Positions 28,948 to 38,734 of a DNA stretch of 64,000 bases are shown piece after piece. Position numbers and translations under genes: made by a program. The stretch is from Alphaproteobacteria bacterium (GTDB lineage: Bacteria; Pseudomonadota; Alphaproteobacteria; Rickettsiales; SXRF01): assembly GCA_020049775.1 (NCBI GenBank), contig JAGVLO010000003.1:1-64000 (forward strand), given 5' to 3'. The notes below the pieces were generated by a model. It was not told the origin of the DNA and made no database searches. It worked only from the letters and a program-made list of their open reading frames with translations. Numbering within the stretch: the first letter of the stretch is position 1; every line of letters begins with the position of its first letter.

Positions 28948-29834
28948 TTACGGAAACGCTCCATCCAGTCAAGCGTATGGTGGATAACCTTATCCCAGTT
29001 GCGTAGCAGCGCGTGGTTATCACCCGGCCAAACAAGCAGCTCATGGGTAATGCCGTGCTGCTTGAGGATGTCAGCAAGCTTCTGGCTCTGGTTGACATGC
29101 ACGCGGTTGTCGGCATCGCCGTGATGCAACTGGATGGGTACGGTAAGTTCGCCCGCCCAATAGACGACTGAACGGTTCTTGTATTCCTCCTCGCGCGATT
29201 TATCGTTTTTGACAATCAGGCGGTGGAATACATGTTCTTCAATGTCTGGACGTTCCTGTGCCGTCTGGAACAGATCGGCCATGCCGGCAAGTCCCACAGC
29301 AGCATTTACAGGCGCACCGCGGCGCAGCGCAAGATAGGTCATCATGGCGCCGCGTGAATGGCCGATCATATAAACATTGCGGCCATCAAAGCCCGGATGT
29401 TCGCTGGCGCGCTCAATCAGCCTGAGTACGTCATTCACATCATTGCCGCCAAATTCCTCTACGCCGTCGCCGCCGTCCGTGCCGCGGTAGTTGGATGCGG
29501 CAACGAGATAGCCTTTCTGGGCGTAAGGCACCATGGAGCGCATGGCCGAAAGCAGCGTCAGTTTGCCGAATTCACGGCTGCCGCCACGGTTGTAAATCAC
29601 CAGCGGGTGGGCGCCGCGCGACCAGTTTTCCGGTTCGGCGAGCAGGCCGGTGACGGTAAGATGATCGCTATCATAGGCGATGCGCCAAACCTTGACGTCA
29701 CCCAACGCCTGATAGCTTTCCAGCATCTTGGAATAGGCTTGCGGGGGCAGGGGGCTGGGGAAGGCGTGTACCTTGTTGAGGTGTTCCAGCGTGTGGGGGA
29801 CGAACGGTTCCTGTGTTATGAGATGTGGAATCAT
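28944..29834 (-). CDS. Alpha/beta hydrolase, prolyl-oligopeptidase-like, inside the yej operon
   Basis: This 296-residue serine hydrolase has the nucleophile elbow GHSRG (Ser160), an acid in HHGDADNRV (Asp242) and a histidine in PGDNHALL (His274), giving a complete catalytic triad in family S9/DUF-type order. No signal peptide is visible, so it should be cytoplasmic. It overlaps yejB and yejE by 4 bases on either side, so it is made together with the importer. The usual yejABEF operon lacks it as far as I know. A role in cleaving imported peptides is a reasonable inference, but esterase activity is equally possible. Confidence 0.88.
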   Translation of the reverse strand: MIPHLITQEPFVPHTLEHLNKVHAFPSPLPPQAYSKMLESYQALGDVKVWRIAYDSDHLTVTGLLAEPENWSRGAHPLVIYNRGGSREFGKLTLLSAMRSMVPYAQKGYLVAASNYRGTDGGDGVEEFGGNDVNDVLRLIERASEHPGFDGRNVYMIGHSRGAMMTYLALRRGAPVNAAVGLAGMADLFQTAQERPDIEEHVFHRLIVKNDKSREEEYKNRSVVYWAGELTVPIQLHHGDADNRVHVNQSQKLADILKQHGITHELLVWPGDNHALLRNWDKVIHHTLDWMERFRK

Positions 29835-30937
29835 ACGCCCCTGCGCTCAAAGTCGATGCGTGGGTCAACGGCGACATAAATCAGGTCACCGATGAGGCCG
29901 AAAATGAGGCCGATGAAGGTGAAAATATACAGCGTGCCGAACATCACCGGATAGTCGCGGTTGATAACCGCCTCGTAGCCGAGAAGGCCAAGGCCGTTGA
30001 GCGAGAAAATAATTTCAATCAGCAGAGCGCTGGTGAACAAGATGCGCAGCAAAGCATTAGGGAATCCGGCAATCACAATCAGCATGGCGTTGCGGAAAAT
30101 ATGGCCGTAAAGCACCTGACGGGTACTCAGGCCCTTGGCGCGGGCGGTGAGTACATATTGCTTGTTGATTTCATCCAGAAAGCAATTTTTAGTGAGCATG
30201 GTTAATGACGCAAAACCGCTGATAACCATGGCCAGCACCGGCAGGGCAATATGCCAGAAATAATCAACCACCTTGCCGGCGCCGCCCAGTTCGTTCCAAT
30301 TGTCGGACACCAGCCCTTTCATTGGAAACCATTGGAAATAATTGCCGCCGGCAAACAGGATAATAAGCAAAATGGCGAACAAAAAACTGGGGATGGCGTA
30401 GCCGATGATAATCGCCCAGCTCGTCCAGATATCAAACGGCGTGCCGTCGCGCACTGCCTTGCGTATGCCCAGCGGAATAGACACCAGATAGACAATCAGC
30501 GTGGTCCACAGGCCAAGGGAGATGGTGACGGGCAAGGTTTGCTTGATAAGGTCTATCACGCTCTGGTTGCGGAAAAAACTTTCGCCGAAATCAAAGCGCA
30601 GGTAGCTGCTCATCATCTGCGTGAAGCGCTCCAGCGGCGATTTATCGAAGCCGTACATTTTTTCGATACGCTTGATAATTTCCGGGTCCAGCCCGCCGCG
30701 TCCGCGGTAAAGTGCCTCGATATTGCTGCCCTGCGTAGCAGGTTTAGCGCCAAAATCAGTGCCGCTGCCGCTGATGCGCGCTGTTGCGGCGTCGGCGGAG
30801 GTGATGTTGGTCAACTGCGCTACCATGCGTTCCACAGGGCCGCCGGGCGCGGCCTGCACAATAATGAAATTGAGCACCATTATCCCGAACAGAGTAGGGA
30901 TCATCATCAGCAGACGTCGGATGATATAGGCGGTCAT
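29831..30937 (-). CDS. yejB: Peptide ABC transporter permease YejB
   Basis: This is an inner-membrane permease of the OppB type, 368 residues. The opening [38 protein letters not shown] (first helix, partly quoted) is characteristic. A long periplasmic loop (residues 40-100) precedes the remaining helices. The EAA loop is seen at [19 protein letters not shown]. It is separated from yejA by a 97-base gap and coupled to the hydrolase gene downstream. Confidence 0.95.
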   Translation of the reverse strand: MTAYIIRRLLMMIPTLFGIMVLNFIIVQAAPGGPVERMVAQLTNITSADAATARISGSGTDFGAKPATQGSNIEALYRGRGGLDPEIIKRIEKMYGFDKSPLERFTQMMSSYLRFDFGESFFRNQSVIDLIKQTLPVTISLGLWTTLIVYLVSIPLGIRKAVRDGTPFDIWTSWAIIIGYAIPSFLFAILLIILFAGGNYFQWFPMKGLVSDNWNELGGAGKVVDYFWHIALPVLAMVISGFASLTMLTKNCFLDEINKQYVLTARAKGLSTRQVLYGHIFRNAMLIVIAGFPNALLRILFTSALLIEIIFSLNGLGLLGYEAVINRDYPVMFGTLYIFTFIGLIFGLIGDLIYVAVDPRIDFERRGV

Positions 30938-31034
30938 GGAGGGGTGACAGATGGTTCGTGGTTGGTGACAGGAGTGATTTATAGCAGACTAAAATCCGCT
31001 CGTCACCCCTGTCTGTCCGCTAAAAACTATTTGC

Positions 31035-32840
31035 TTATTTTACCCACCATGTCTGGAAGCCGAGATTATATTTCGGCGAGATGTCGGGCATGCCGAACTT
31101 GTTCCAGTAAGCCACGCGGAATACGCCGGAATGCCAGTGCGGAATGACGTAATGCTCAGAAAGCAGCACACGGTCGAGCGCGCGTCCGGCAGCAACTAAG
31201 CTTTCTTTGTCCTGCGCGTTTGTCAGCGATTCCAGCATAGCATCGACTACCTTATTCTTCACGCCGCCGAGATTGTTGCTGCCCTTGACGTCGGCCTGCG
31301 AGGAGTGCCACAGCGCCATCTGTTCGTTGCCGGGGAAAAACAGGCCACGGTTAATCCAGATGGAGACGACGTCAAAATCGCTCTCGTCCGTGCGTTTCTG
31401 GTACTGCGAATCATCGACAATGCGGATAGCAGACGCAATGCCGAGGCGTTCAAGGTTTTTGCGCATGGGGCCGATAACGCGCTCCAGCGTCGGCTGGCGC
31501 AGCATGAATTCGACCGATAGCTGCTCGCCCTTGGCATCCACGCGCTTGCCGTCCTTAATCATATAGCCGGCATCTTCCAGCAGCTTCTGGGCAATCAGCA
31601 GGCTTTCGCGCGCATTGCCCTGCCCGTCAGTGACGGGGTTGGCGAATTCATGCTCCAGCGTGCCAGCGGGAAGGTCGGTGGCAAAGGGGCTGAGTAGCTC
31701 GAGTTCTTTGCCAGCGGGTGCGCCTTTGGACTGGAACTCGGTGTTTTCAAAGAAACTCTTGTTGCGGACATACGCGCCATAGAAAATGGTTTTGTTCTGC
31801 CATTCAAAATCCATGCTGCGGGAAATGGCTTCACGCACGCGGCGGTCGGCGAACTTGGCCTTGCGCGTGTTGAAAATGAAAGACTGCATGCCCTGCGGCG
31901 TGTAGTCGGGGATTTCGCGCTTGACGACGCGGCCGTCGCGCACGGCGGGGGTGTCGTAGGCGGTGGCCCAGTTGCGGGCGATATATTCGCGGCGGAAGTC
32001 ATACTCACCCGCCTTCAGCCCTTCGAGCGACACGTTTTCGTCGCGGTAGAGGTCGTAGCGTATGGTATCAAAGTTGTTCTGGCCCTTGTTGACGGCCAGA
32101 TCCTGCGCCCAATAATCCTTCACCCGCGCATACACAATGGCGCGGCCGGGATCGACGCTCTCGATTTTGTATGCGCCGCTGCCTAGAGGCGGCTCAAGCG
32201 TGGTTTTTTCAAAATCTTGCTTGCTGTAATAGGCCTTGGAAATGACAGGCATTGCGCCTGCCAGCATAGGCAATTCACGGTTTTTGGTGTCGTTGAAGGT
32301 GAATTTTACACTGCGCTCACCTGTTTTTTCGCAAGCAATTATCGGCGTGTACATGATTTTGTAAGTGGGATCGCCCTTGTCTTTTAATGTGTGGAAAGAA
32401 AACACCACATCATCGGCCGTAATCGGCGTACCATCATGCCAGCGCGCCTGCGGACGCAGGGTGAATTCGGCGTAGCTGTTATCCGGCGCGAGTGTCACGC
32501 TTTCGGCAATCAGCCCGTACATGGATTGCGGCTCGTCTTGCGACTGCACCATCAGGGAATCAAATACCGTAGCTAATCCGGGCGCTTTCACGCCCTTCAG
32601 GATGAAGGGGTTGACGCTGTCGAAGCTGCCGGTTTCCGCCAGCTTTACCGCGCCGCCCTTGGGCGCGTTCGGGTTTACATATTCAAAATGTGTGAAGCCT
32701 TGCGGGTATTTTAGATCGCCATAAAGCGCGATGGCGTAACGCGGGCCAAGGGTTTCAGTCAATACTGGGGCTTCGGCCAATACAGGGGTGACAAAGGCAA
32801 AAACAATGGCGCTGGCGGCGCCGAGCAGAACTGATTTCAT
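31035..32840 (-). CDS. yejA: Peptide ABC transporter periplasmic binding protein YejA
   Basis: This is an extracytoplasmic solute-binding protein of family 5, 601 residues including a signal peptide (MKSVLLGAASAIVFAFVTPVLA). It has the typical YejA opening YGDLKYPQGFTHFEYVNPNAPKGG and the family-5 motif with ARWHDGTPITADDVVFSF. Its E. coli homologue is linked to uptake of oligopeptides, including microcin C, from the periplasm. First gene of the yej operon; the SPFH gene lies 3 bases upstream on the same strand. Confidence 0.95.
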   Translation of the reverse strand: MKSVLLGAASAIVFAFVTPVLAEAPVLTETLGPRYAIALYGDLKYPQGFTHFEYVNPNAPKGGAVKLAETGSFDSVNPFILKGVKAPGLATVFDSLMVQSQDEPQSMYGLIAESVTLAPDNSYAEFTLRPQARWHDGTPITADDVVFSFHTLKDKGDPTYKIMYTPIIACEKTGERSVKFTFNDTKNRELPMLAGAMPVISKAYYSKQDFEKTTLEPPLGSGAYKIESVDPGRAIVYARVKDYWAQDLAVNKGQNNFDTIRYDLYRDENVSLEGLKAGEYDFRREYIARNWATAYDTPAVRDGRVVKREIPDYTPQGMQSFIFNTRKAKFADRRVREAISRSMDFEWQNKTIFYGAYVRNKSFFENTEFQSKGAPAGKELELLSPFATDLPAGTLEHEFANPVTDGQGNARESLLIAQKLLEDAGYMIKDGKRVDAKGEQLSVEFMLRQPTLERVIGPMRKNLERLGIASAIRIVDDSQYQKRTDESDFDVVSIWINRGLFFPGNEQMALWHSSQADVKGSNNLGGVKNKVVDAMLESLTNAQDKESLVAAGRALDRVLLSEHYVIPHWHSGVFRVAYWNKFGMPDISPKYNLGFQTWWVK

Positions 32841-32843
32841 TGT

Positions 32844-33815
32844 TTATGCGCTTCCCCATGGGCCTTTTTTGCCACCGCCGGACGGCTCAGATCCGCCGTC
32901 ATGCTGGCGGTTGCGGATGGTTTCAAACACGCCAAGTGCCTGCGCTACCATCGAGCCTGCGTCATTGGCGTTAGCGGGTAGTAGCATGGTGGTGCTTTTT
33001 TTGGCTAGTTCGCGGAAAGCGCTGACATATTGTTCGGCGATTTTCAATGACACGGCTTCACTGCCGCCCTGTTTATGGATGGCCAGCGCCACTACTTCGA
33101 TGCCCTTGGCGGTGGCTTCGGCAACGGCGAATATGGCTTCGGCTTCACCTTTGGCGCGGTTGATCTGGTCGGTCATAGCACCTTCAGACGCCAGCACCAC
33201 TTCCTGCTTGTCGGCCTGCGCTGTGTTTATCTGCGCTTGCTGCTTACCTTCGGATTCAAGGATGAGCGCGCGCTTCTGACGGTCGGCGGCTACTTGCAAT
33301 TCCATGGCTTTCAGTACGGAAGTAGGGGGCGTAATGTTCTTGATTTCATAACGCATGCACTGGATGCCCCATGTCTGCGCTGCCTGGTTGATGGAGCTGA
33401 CGATATTGGCGTTTAGGGTTTCGCGTTCTTCAAAGGTTTTATCGAGTGTCAGCTTGCCGATTTCCGAGCGCATGGTGGTTTGCGCCAGCAGCTGCACGGC
33501 GTAAATAGGGCTGCTGACACCGTAGGATGCAGCTATGGGATCGGTGATACGCACATAGAGAATGCCGTCCAGATTGAGCGTTACGTTGTCACGCGTGATG
33601 CCTGCCTGTTCCGGCACTTCCACTGCATGTTCCTTCAGCGAATGCTTGTAGGCAACGCGCTGGTAAAAGGGAATGATGATGTTAAGTCCGGGTTGCAGCG
33701 TGCGGTTGAATTTGCCGACGCTTTCAATCACCCATGCTTCCTGTTGCGGCACGGCCTTGATACCGGCCAGCACGATAATCATTACCAATGCGGCTAATGC
33801 TAATAACGGTTCCAT
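32844..33815 (-). CDS. qmcA: SPFH/band 7 membrane protein (QmcA/stomatin type)
   Basis: The 323 residues consist of an N-terminal membrane anchor (LLALAALVMIIVLAGIKAV), the band-7 domain (WVIESVGKFNRTLQPGLNIIIPF) and a long charged coiled coil (residues 180-260) that drives oligomerisation. The tail is Gly-rich. Such proteins form membrane scaffolds that often work with NfeD partners; an nfeD-like gene lies directly upstream, supporting this pairing. AAAGGAG precedes the ATG. Confidence 0.93.
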   Translation of the reverse strand: MEPLLALAALVMIIVLAGIKAVPQQEAWVIESVGKFNRTLQPGLNIIIPFYQRVAYKHSLKEHAVEVPEQAGITRDNVTLNLDGILYVRITDPIAASYGVSSPIYAVQLLAQTTMRSEIGKLTLDKTFEERETLNANIVSSINQAAQTWGIQCMRYEIKNITPPTSVLKAMELQVAADRQKRALILESEGKQQAQINTAQADKQEVVLASEGAMTDQINRAKGEAEAIFAVAEATAKGIEVVALAIHKQGGSEAVSLKIAEQYVSAFRELAKKSTTMLLPANANDAGSMVAQALGVFETIRNRQHDGGSEPSGGGKKGPWGSA

Positions 33816-33847
33816 CCTGTTGCTCCTTTAAAGCGAAATGGGTGATT

Positions 33848-34303
33848 CTAGTGTTTGGGCTTAATGATCAGCGTAGCGCCGACGACAGATACAATTTCGG
33901 CAATGCTGCCGCCCTCCAGATGATCGACTCCGGCATGTTCTGACAGCTTGGCTTTCATGATTGTACCCGACCATGTGACTTCACCGCTGTCGCGGTTGAC
34001 GCCCTGACTGCCGACATAGACGGTGTCGCCGACCATGTTCTTGTATCCGGTGCCGGGTTTGCCGTTACGCAGTTTTTGCAGTGGTTTCCATAGGATGGCG
34101 GCCCAGATGGCGCTGGCGATAAAGAAGAGTATGAACTGGTAGCCGGTGGCGTCGGCGGCCAGCATGTCGAGATAAAGCACTGTGCCGGTAGTGATGGCTC
34201 CCAGTCCGGCAAAGAGGAGACCGGCGCCAGGGAAGCCGAAAATTTCAATCGCAAGCAATATGACTCCGGCTATCAGCCATGCATAAGTTACGCTCATTTC
34301 CAT
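33848..34303 (-). CDS. NfeD-family membrane protein
   Basis: This is a short NfeD protein of 151 residues. Three membrane helices come first (YAWLIAGVILLAIEIFGFPG, then two more to about residue 72). A C-terminal OB-fold follows, with MVGDTVYVGSQGVNRDSGEVTWSGTIMKAKL and the closing VVGATLIIKP. This matches the short class without a protease domain, which partners with SPFH proteins such as the one 32 bases downstream. The likely role is membrane quality control or microdomain organisation. Confidence 0.9.
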   Translation of the reverse strand: MEMSVTYAWLIAGVILLAIEIFGFPGAGLLFAGLGAITTGTVLYLDMLAADATGYQFILFFIASAIWAAILWKPLQKLRNGKPGTGYKNMVGDTVYVGSQGVNRDSGEVTWSGTIMKAKLSEHAGVDHLEGGSIAEIVSVVGATLIIKPKH

Positions 34304-34373
34304 AAATGTCCCCTCAGTTTACCTAGATGTTGTCAGGTGTGAGCATCCAGACTTCCGGACGTTCCCGCAAGAT

Positions 34374-34943
34374 TTATTTAGGCAATGGCAACGGCGAATC
34401 ATTCAGTGTGTTCAGGTACGCAATCAGGTTGGCGCGGTCCTGCGGGTTGGAAATACCGGCAAAGGACATTTTGTTGCCTGGTACGGATTTCTTGGGATTA
34501 GCAAGGAATTCCGACAATTCCTGAAAGCCCCATTTTTTATCTTTCATGCCTGAAAGCGCAGCGGAATAGCTATAACCTGCTTTGCTGGCAAAGCTGCTGC
34601 CCACCAGATTCCACTGGTTGGGGCCGACGCCGTGTTTTCCACCTTTATCAAAGCTGTGGCAGGCGGTGCATTTTTTGGCCACGCCTTCACCGGCTTTTAC
34701 ATCAGCCTTTGCAAGGAGTTCAGCAATATTAACCGGTTTTTCTTCAGCAGCGGGTGTGGCTGTCTGCGTTCCTTCCGTTTCAGCACCTTCGATGGTGTAG
34801 CCGCGCTTGGCGTGCTTGTCGTCATGGGCGCTCATGCTGCCGTGATAGAGGCCCTCGCTCATCAGGCCCGTGACCATGGCGATAACACCTGCTAGAAGAA
34901 CCGCACCGGCAATTTTATTGATTTCAATTCCAGAACCAGACAT
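34374..34943 (-). CDS. cycM: Membrane-anchored cytochrome c (CycM type)
   Basis: This is a class I monohaem cytochrome c of 189 residues. An uncleaved N-terminal anchor (residues 10-30, IAGAVLLAGVIAMVTGL) and an Ala/Glu-rich linker lead to a haem site at Cys92-Cys95-His96 (CTACH). Met159 in VPGNKMSFAGI is the probable sixth ligand. It should carry electrons from the bc1 complex (petABC at 40.6 kb) to an aa3-type oxidase. It is divergent from kdsB, a common alphaproteobacterial arrangement. Confidence 0.94.
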   Translation of the reverse strand: MSGSGIEINKIAGAVLLAGVIAMVTGLMSEGLYHGSMSAHDDKHAKRGYTIEGAETEGTQTATPAAEEKPVNIAELLAKADVKAGEGVAKKCTACHSFDKGGKHGVGPNQWNLVGSSFASKAGYSYSAALSGMKDKKWGFQELSEFLANPKKSVPGNKMSFAGISNPQDRANLIAYLNTLNDSPLPLPK

Positions 34944-35070
34944 ATAAACCTTGTATTATGAAATAATTATACCAAAGACGGATGCCTTTATAATATGCTA
35001 TCCCCCCCGATTTCAATAAATAATTATTGGCAATAAAGAATATGGGCCTATTTCAAAATAGAGGAAAGTT

Positions 35071-35811
35071 GTGAATCCTATCGTTTTAATACCGGCGCGC
35101 ATGGCGTCCACACGCTTGCCAGACAAGCCCTTAGCCCTGATTGCGGGTAAACCCATGATTGTACATGTATGGCAGCGTGCGGTGGATGCAGGTGTGGGCG
35201 AGGTAGTGGTGGCCTGTGACGGCGAGGCGATTGCCGAGGCAATAACCAAGGCCGGAGGTAGGGCAGTGCTGACTGATCCCGACCTGCCGTCCGGCTCTGA
35301 CCGTATCTGGCAGGCACTGGGGAAAGTCGATGGCGGAAAAAAACACGACGTTATTATCAATGTGCAGGGTGACATGCCTACGCTAGATCCGGACGTGATT
35401 CGTCAGGTGCTTTCGCTGTTGTCTGACAAAGAGGTGGATATCGCTACGCTGGCCGCACCGATTAGCGACGAACATGAAAAAATTGATCCGGCGGTGGTCA
35501 AGCCCGTCATTGCTCTCTCGCCGGACGGCGTTCGTGGCCGCGCCCTCTATTTCTCAAGGCAACCCGTGCCTTACGGCGAGGGAACGCTTTACCACCATAT
35601 CGGATTATATGCCTATCGTAGGGCGGCGCTGGAGAAATTTGTGTCGCTGCCGCCGAGTTTGCTTGAAAAACGCGAAAAACTGGAGCAGCTTAGGGCGCTC
35701 GAAGCGGGAATGCGCATCGGTATCGCCGTGGTAGCTACGGTGCCGCCGGGCGTCGATACGCCGGAAACATTAAACAAAGCGAGGCAATGGCATGAACAAG
35801 CCGTCAACTAA
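35071..35811 (+). CDS. kdsB: 3-deoxy-manno-octulosonate cytidylyltransferase
   Basis: KdsB activates Kdo as CMP-Kdo for LPS inner-core synthesis in the cytoplasm. The 246 residues open with NPIVLIPARMASTRLPDKPLALIAGKPMI (nucleotide-binding loop, partly quoted) and contain VACDGEAIAEA and INVQGDMPTLDP, the metal-binding acidic block. The start is a GTG at 35071 with GAGGAAAG eight to ten bases upstream. It overlaps the next kinase gene by 20 bases. Confidence 0.96.
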   Translation: MNPIVLIPARMASTRLPDKPLALIAGKPMIVHVWQRAVDAGVGEVVVACDGEAIAEAITKAGGRAVLTDPDLPSGSDRIWQALGKVDGGKKHDVIINVQGDMPTLDPDVIRQVLSLLSDKEVDIATLAAPISDEHEKIDPAVVKPVIALSPDGVRGRALYFSRQPVPYGEGTLYHHIGLYAYRRAALEKFVSLPPSLLEKREKLEQLRALEAGMRIGIAVVATVPPGVDTPETLNKARQWHEQAVN

Positions 35812-36787
35812 CACTGCACGATATGACGTAACCGGCATTGGTAATGCCATAGTGGACGTGCTGGGGTTCGTCGATGACGAGTTCCTGACCAAGAACAACC
35901 TGAACAAGGGCAGCATGCTGTTGGTCGATGAAGCGCGCGCCGCGCAGCTTTACGCGCAGATGGGGCAGGCGACGGAATGCTCCGGTGGTTCGGTAGCTAA
36001 CAGCCTTGCCGGTCTTGCATCACTGGGTGCAAAAACCGCCTTTATCGGCAAAGTGAAAAACGACCAGCTCGGCTCCATCTTCACCCATGACCTGCACACG
36101 GTGGGTGTGAATTTCACCAGCAAACCAGCAGCTGACGGCCCTTCGACCGCCAGTTGCCTTGTCTGTGTAACGCCTGATGCGCAGCGCACCATGGCCACCT
36201 ATATCGGCGCCTGCAGCGATGTGTCGGAAGTTGATATCGACCAGCAACAGGTAAGCCAGGCGGCGGTGCTTTATATTGAGGGTTACCTGTGGGATACCGA
36301 ACATGCCAAGGCGGCTATCCGCCGTGCGATGAAAGTTGCGCGTGATGCGGGCCGCAAGGTGGCCTTCACCTTGTCTGACACGTTCTGCGTTGACCGCCAC
36401 CGCGCTGAATTCATCGAGCTTATCAAGAATGATATCGATATTTTGTTTGCCAACGAAGCCGAGGCGAAATCGCTCTACCAGTTGCAAAATGGCGATGAAG
36501 CCGTCAACAAGCTGCGCGGTATGTGCGAAATTATCGCTGTTACCCGCAGCGAAAAAGGCAGCGTGGTACTCACTGAAGGCGATGTGCATAGCGCACCGGC
36601 GCAAACTGTACACCGCGTGATTGACACTACCGGAGCCGGCGATCTCTATGCCAGCGGATTTTTATTCGGCCTTACGCGCGGTTGGGATATGGGTTCATGC
36701 GCCATGCTCGGCAATTGTTGCGCTGCCGAAATCATCCAGCAGGTCGGTGCGCGCAGCTTGCGTCCCCTGAAGGAACTGGTCGCTTGA
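35792..36787 (+). CDS. PfkB-family sugar/nucleoside kinase (adenosine kinase-like)
   Basis: This is a ribokinase-fold kinase of 331 residues. The opening DVTGIGNAIVDVLGFVDDEFL and the GGSVANSLAGLASLG block form the substrate lid and base. TTGAGDLYASGFL near the C-terminus carries the anion hole and catalytic aspartate (GAGD). Alphaproteobacterial relatives are annotated as adenosine kinase, but the substrate cannot be confirmed here. Its start lies inside the end of kdsB, and AmpG follows 10 bases on, so the three are probably one transcript. Confidence 0.88.
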   Translation: MNKPSTNTARYDVTGIGNAIVDVLGFVDDEFLTKNNLNKGSMLLVDEARAAQLYAQMGQATECSGGSVANSLAGLASLGAKTAFIGKVKNDQLGSIFTHDLHTVGVNFTSKPAADGPSTASCLVCVTPDAQRTMATYIGACSDVSEVDIDQQQVSQAAVLYIEGYLWDTEHAKAAIRRAMKVARDAGRKVAFTLSDTFCVDRHRAEFIELIKNDIDILFANEAEAKSLYQLQNGDEAVNKLRGMCEIIAVTRSEKGSVVLTEGDVHSAPAQTVHRVIDTTGAGDLYASGFLFGLTRGWDMGSCAMLGNCCAAEIIQQVGARSLRPLKELVA

Positions 36788-36797
36788 TACGGACGCA

Positions 36798-38069
36798 GTG
36801 ATTCCTCCCTCCGTAGCGATTTATTTTCACCCGCGCATCATCACCATTGCGCTGCTCGGTTTTTCCAGCGGCCTGCCTTTAGCGCTGACCAGCGCCACGC
36901 TCGGTTTCTGGCTGGCGGAGGCTGGCGTAAGCCTGAAGGAAATCGCTATCTTCGGGCTGGTAGCCACGCCCTACACGCTTAAGTTCCTGTGGGCGCCGCT
37001 GATGGACGCAGCGCCCATTCCCATACTCCATAAACTATTGGGGCGCAGGCGCAGCTGGCTGATTGTTAGCCAATGCGTGCTGATGGCCAGTATTATTTTT
37101 CTTGGCCTGTCCAATCCGGCGGAAGCGCCGTGGTGGATGGCACTGGCGGCGCTGATGGTGGCTTTTTCTTCGGCCAGTCAGGACATAGTGATTGATGCTT
37201 ACCGCGTAGAAATACTCAAGCCCGAGCAATATGGCGCAGGGGCGGCGGCGATTATTTTTGGCTACCGCATGGGTATGATAGCGGCAGGCGCGGGGGCGCT
37301 GTTTTTTTCTAAATATTATGGTTGGGAATTTACCTATTTTGTCATGGCAGCGCTGGTGCTGGTGGGTATGGCGACCGTGCTTATCAATAAAGAACCGGAA
37401 ATCGTGCATGAACAGACCAAGGCGCGGCAGCACGGTGTTGTGCCGTGGCTGTATCACGCAGTGGTCATGCCGTTTGGCGATTTCATGCGCCGCAAATACT
37501 GGCTGGGCATTTTGCTGTTCATCCTTCTTTATAAATTATCGGATGCCTTTATGGGCGTGATGGCCAGCCCCTTTTATGTCAAAATCGGCTTCGACAAGGC
37601 CGACATCGCTACCATTGTCAAAGTCTATGGTGTGATTGCCACCATCCTTGGCGGCTTCATCGGCGGCTCGATGGTGCTGCGTCTTGGCATGGTGCGCAGC
37701 TTGTGGATTTGCGGTCTGGCGCAGATGCTGACTAATTTGATGTTCACGGCGCAGGCGGCCATCGGCCCTGACACCGGATTCCTGACGCTGACCATTACCC
37801 TTGAAAATCTAAGCGGTGGCATGGGCGGTGCCGCATTCGTCGCTTTTATGAGCCGCCTGTGCAATGTGCAGTTCACGGCCACGCAATATGCGCTGCTGTC
37901 TTCTTTCGCATCCTTTGGCCGCACATGGCTATCCGCCCCTGCGGGCTGGTTTGCCGAGGTGATGGGCTGGCCGCTGTTCTTTGCCTTTTCCACCGTGCTG
38001 GGCGTCCCCGGCCTTATTTGCCTGTGGTGGTTGAGTAGGAAAATAGATATAGAAAATTCAGGCAGATAA
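36798..38069 (+). CDS. ampG: AmpG-like MFS transporter (muropeptide permease)
   Basis: This is an inner-membrane major-facilitator protein of 423 residues with about 12 hydrophobic helices. The opening HPRIITIALLGFSSGLPLALTSATLGFWLAEAG (partly quoted) and FLWAPLMD are characteristic of AmpG, which imports anhydro-muropeptides released during wall turnover for recycling. SSASQDIVIDAYRVE in helix 4/5 is also typical. The start is a GTG at 36798; no strong ribosome site is visible, but coupling to the upstream kinase is likely. Confidence 0.88.
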   Translation: MIPPSVAIYFHPRIITIALLGFSSGLPLALTSATLGFWLAEAGVSLKEIAIFGLVATPYTLKFLWAPLMDAAPIPILHKLLGRRRSWLIVSQCVLMASIIFLGLSNPAEAPWWMALAALMVAFSSASQDIVIDAYRVEILKPEQYGAGAAAIIFGYRMGMIAAGAGALFFSKYYGWEFTYFVMAALVLVGMATVLINKEPEIVHEQTKARQHGVVPWLYHAVVMPFGDFMRRKYWLGILLFILLYKLSDAFMGVMASPFYVKIGFDKADIATIVKVYGVIATILGGFIGGSMVLRLGMVRSLWICGLAQMLTNLMFTAQAAIGPDTGFLTLTITLENLSGGMGGAAFVAFMSRLCNVQFTATQYALLSSFASFGRTWLSAPAGWFAEVMGWPLFFAFSTVLGVPGLICLWWLSRKIDIENSGR

Positions 38070-38166
38070 AAGAAAACCTCAGGGTTAATATTTATTAATA
38101 ATTCTTGATGTATAATGGGCGCTGTGCTAATGAACTCGCCAAATTTATAGGTTATTGGATAATATT

Positions 38167-38733
38167 ATGCCTAACGAGATATCGGAAACCGACGAAGACG
38201 ATTTGCGCAAGCGGCCGGATAATGACGAAGACATGTATCTGAAAGGCGCACATGCACTGCGTCCGTCCCTGTTGGGTAAAATTGACCACAGGGAACTCGT
38301 AAATGGTCCTTACAAAGGGCCTGCTGAAATATCGGCCACCATGATTACGGCCGCTGAAAATTTTCTACAAATAGTATCTAATGATAAAAATCTTGGGATG
38401 TTGAAGGGGGCGCAACTGATTGGACTGAATGTACCTTCCCACCCTATTGCAGCAGAAGCGCATGCGCTGGGAGTCAGGCTTGTGCAGTCTGCCGATAGAA
38501 TAGTAAACGGCAAGTCAGTCGGTCAGACCAGGGTGAACTGGCTTTATAACATTCATAGACGTTTTGATAAACTTGACGAAAAGATTGAAGAAAGGCTGAT
38601 ATTCAGCGAACCAGTTGAGCGCGATATGCTCACCAACCTAAGGCGGTCCCTAAAACTTATGCAGGACCTAGTAAAAGAAAGCGGGCTGCAAGAAGCCATG
38701 CCTTCATCCAAACCGGAATTGCCAGGCCGCTAA
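38167..38733 (+). CDS. Unrecognised hypothetical protein, acidic N-terminus
   Basis: The ATG at 38167 gives 188 residues; a TTG four codons earlier is possible. The protein matches nothing I know. Residues 1-25 are strongly acidic (NEISETDEDDLRKRPDNDED); the remainder is predicted helical and soluble, with MITAAENFLQIVSNDKNLGML and RLVQSADRIVNGKSVG. DNA is more AT-rich than in neighbouring core genes. A TATAAT at 38111-38116 may be part of its promoter, though no good -35 is seen. It is convergent with hemF, one base apart. Confidence 0.7.
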   Translation: MPNEISETDEDDLRKRPDNDEDMYLKGAHALRPSLLGKIDHRELVNGPYKGPAEISATMITAAENFLQIVSNDKNLGMLKGAQLIGLNVPSHPIAAEAHALGVRLVQSADRIVNGKSVGQTRVNWLYNIHRRFDKLDEKIEERLIFSEPVERDMLTNLRRSLKLMQDLVKESGLQEAMPSSKPELPGR

Positions 38734-38734
38734 A

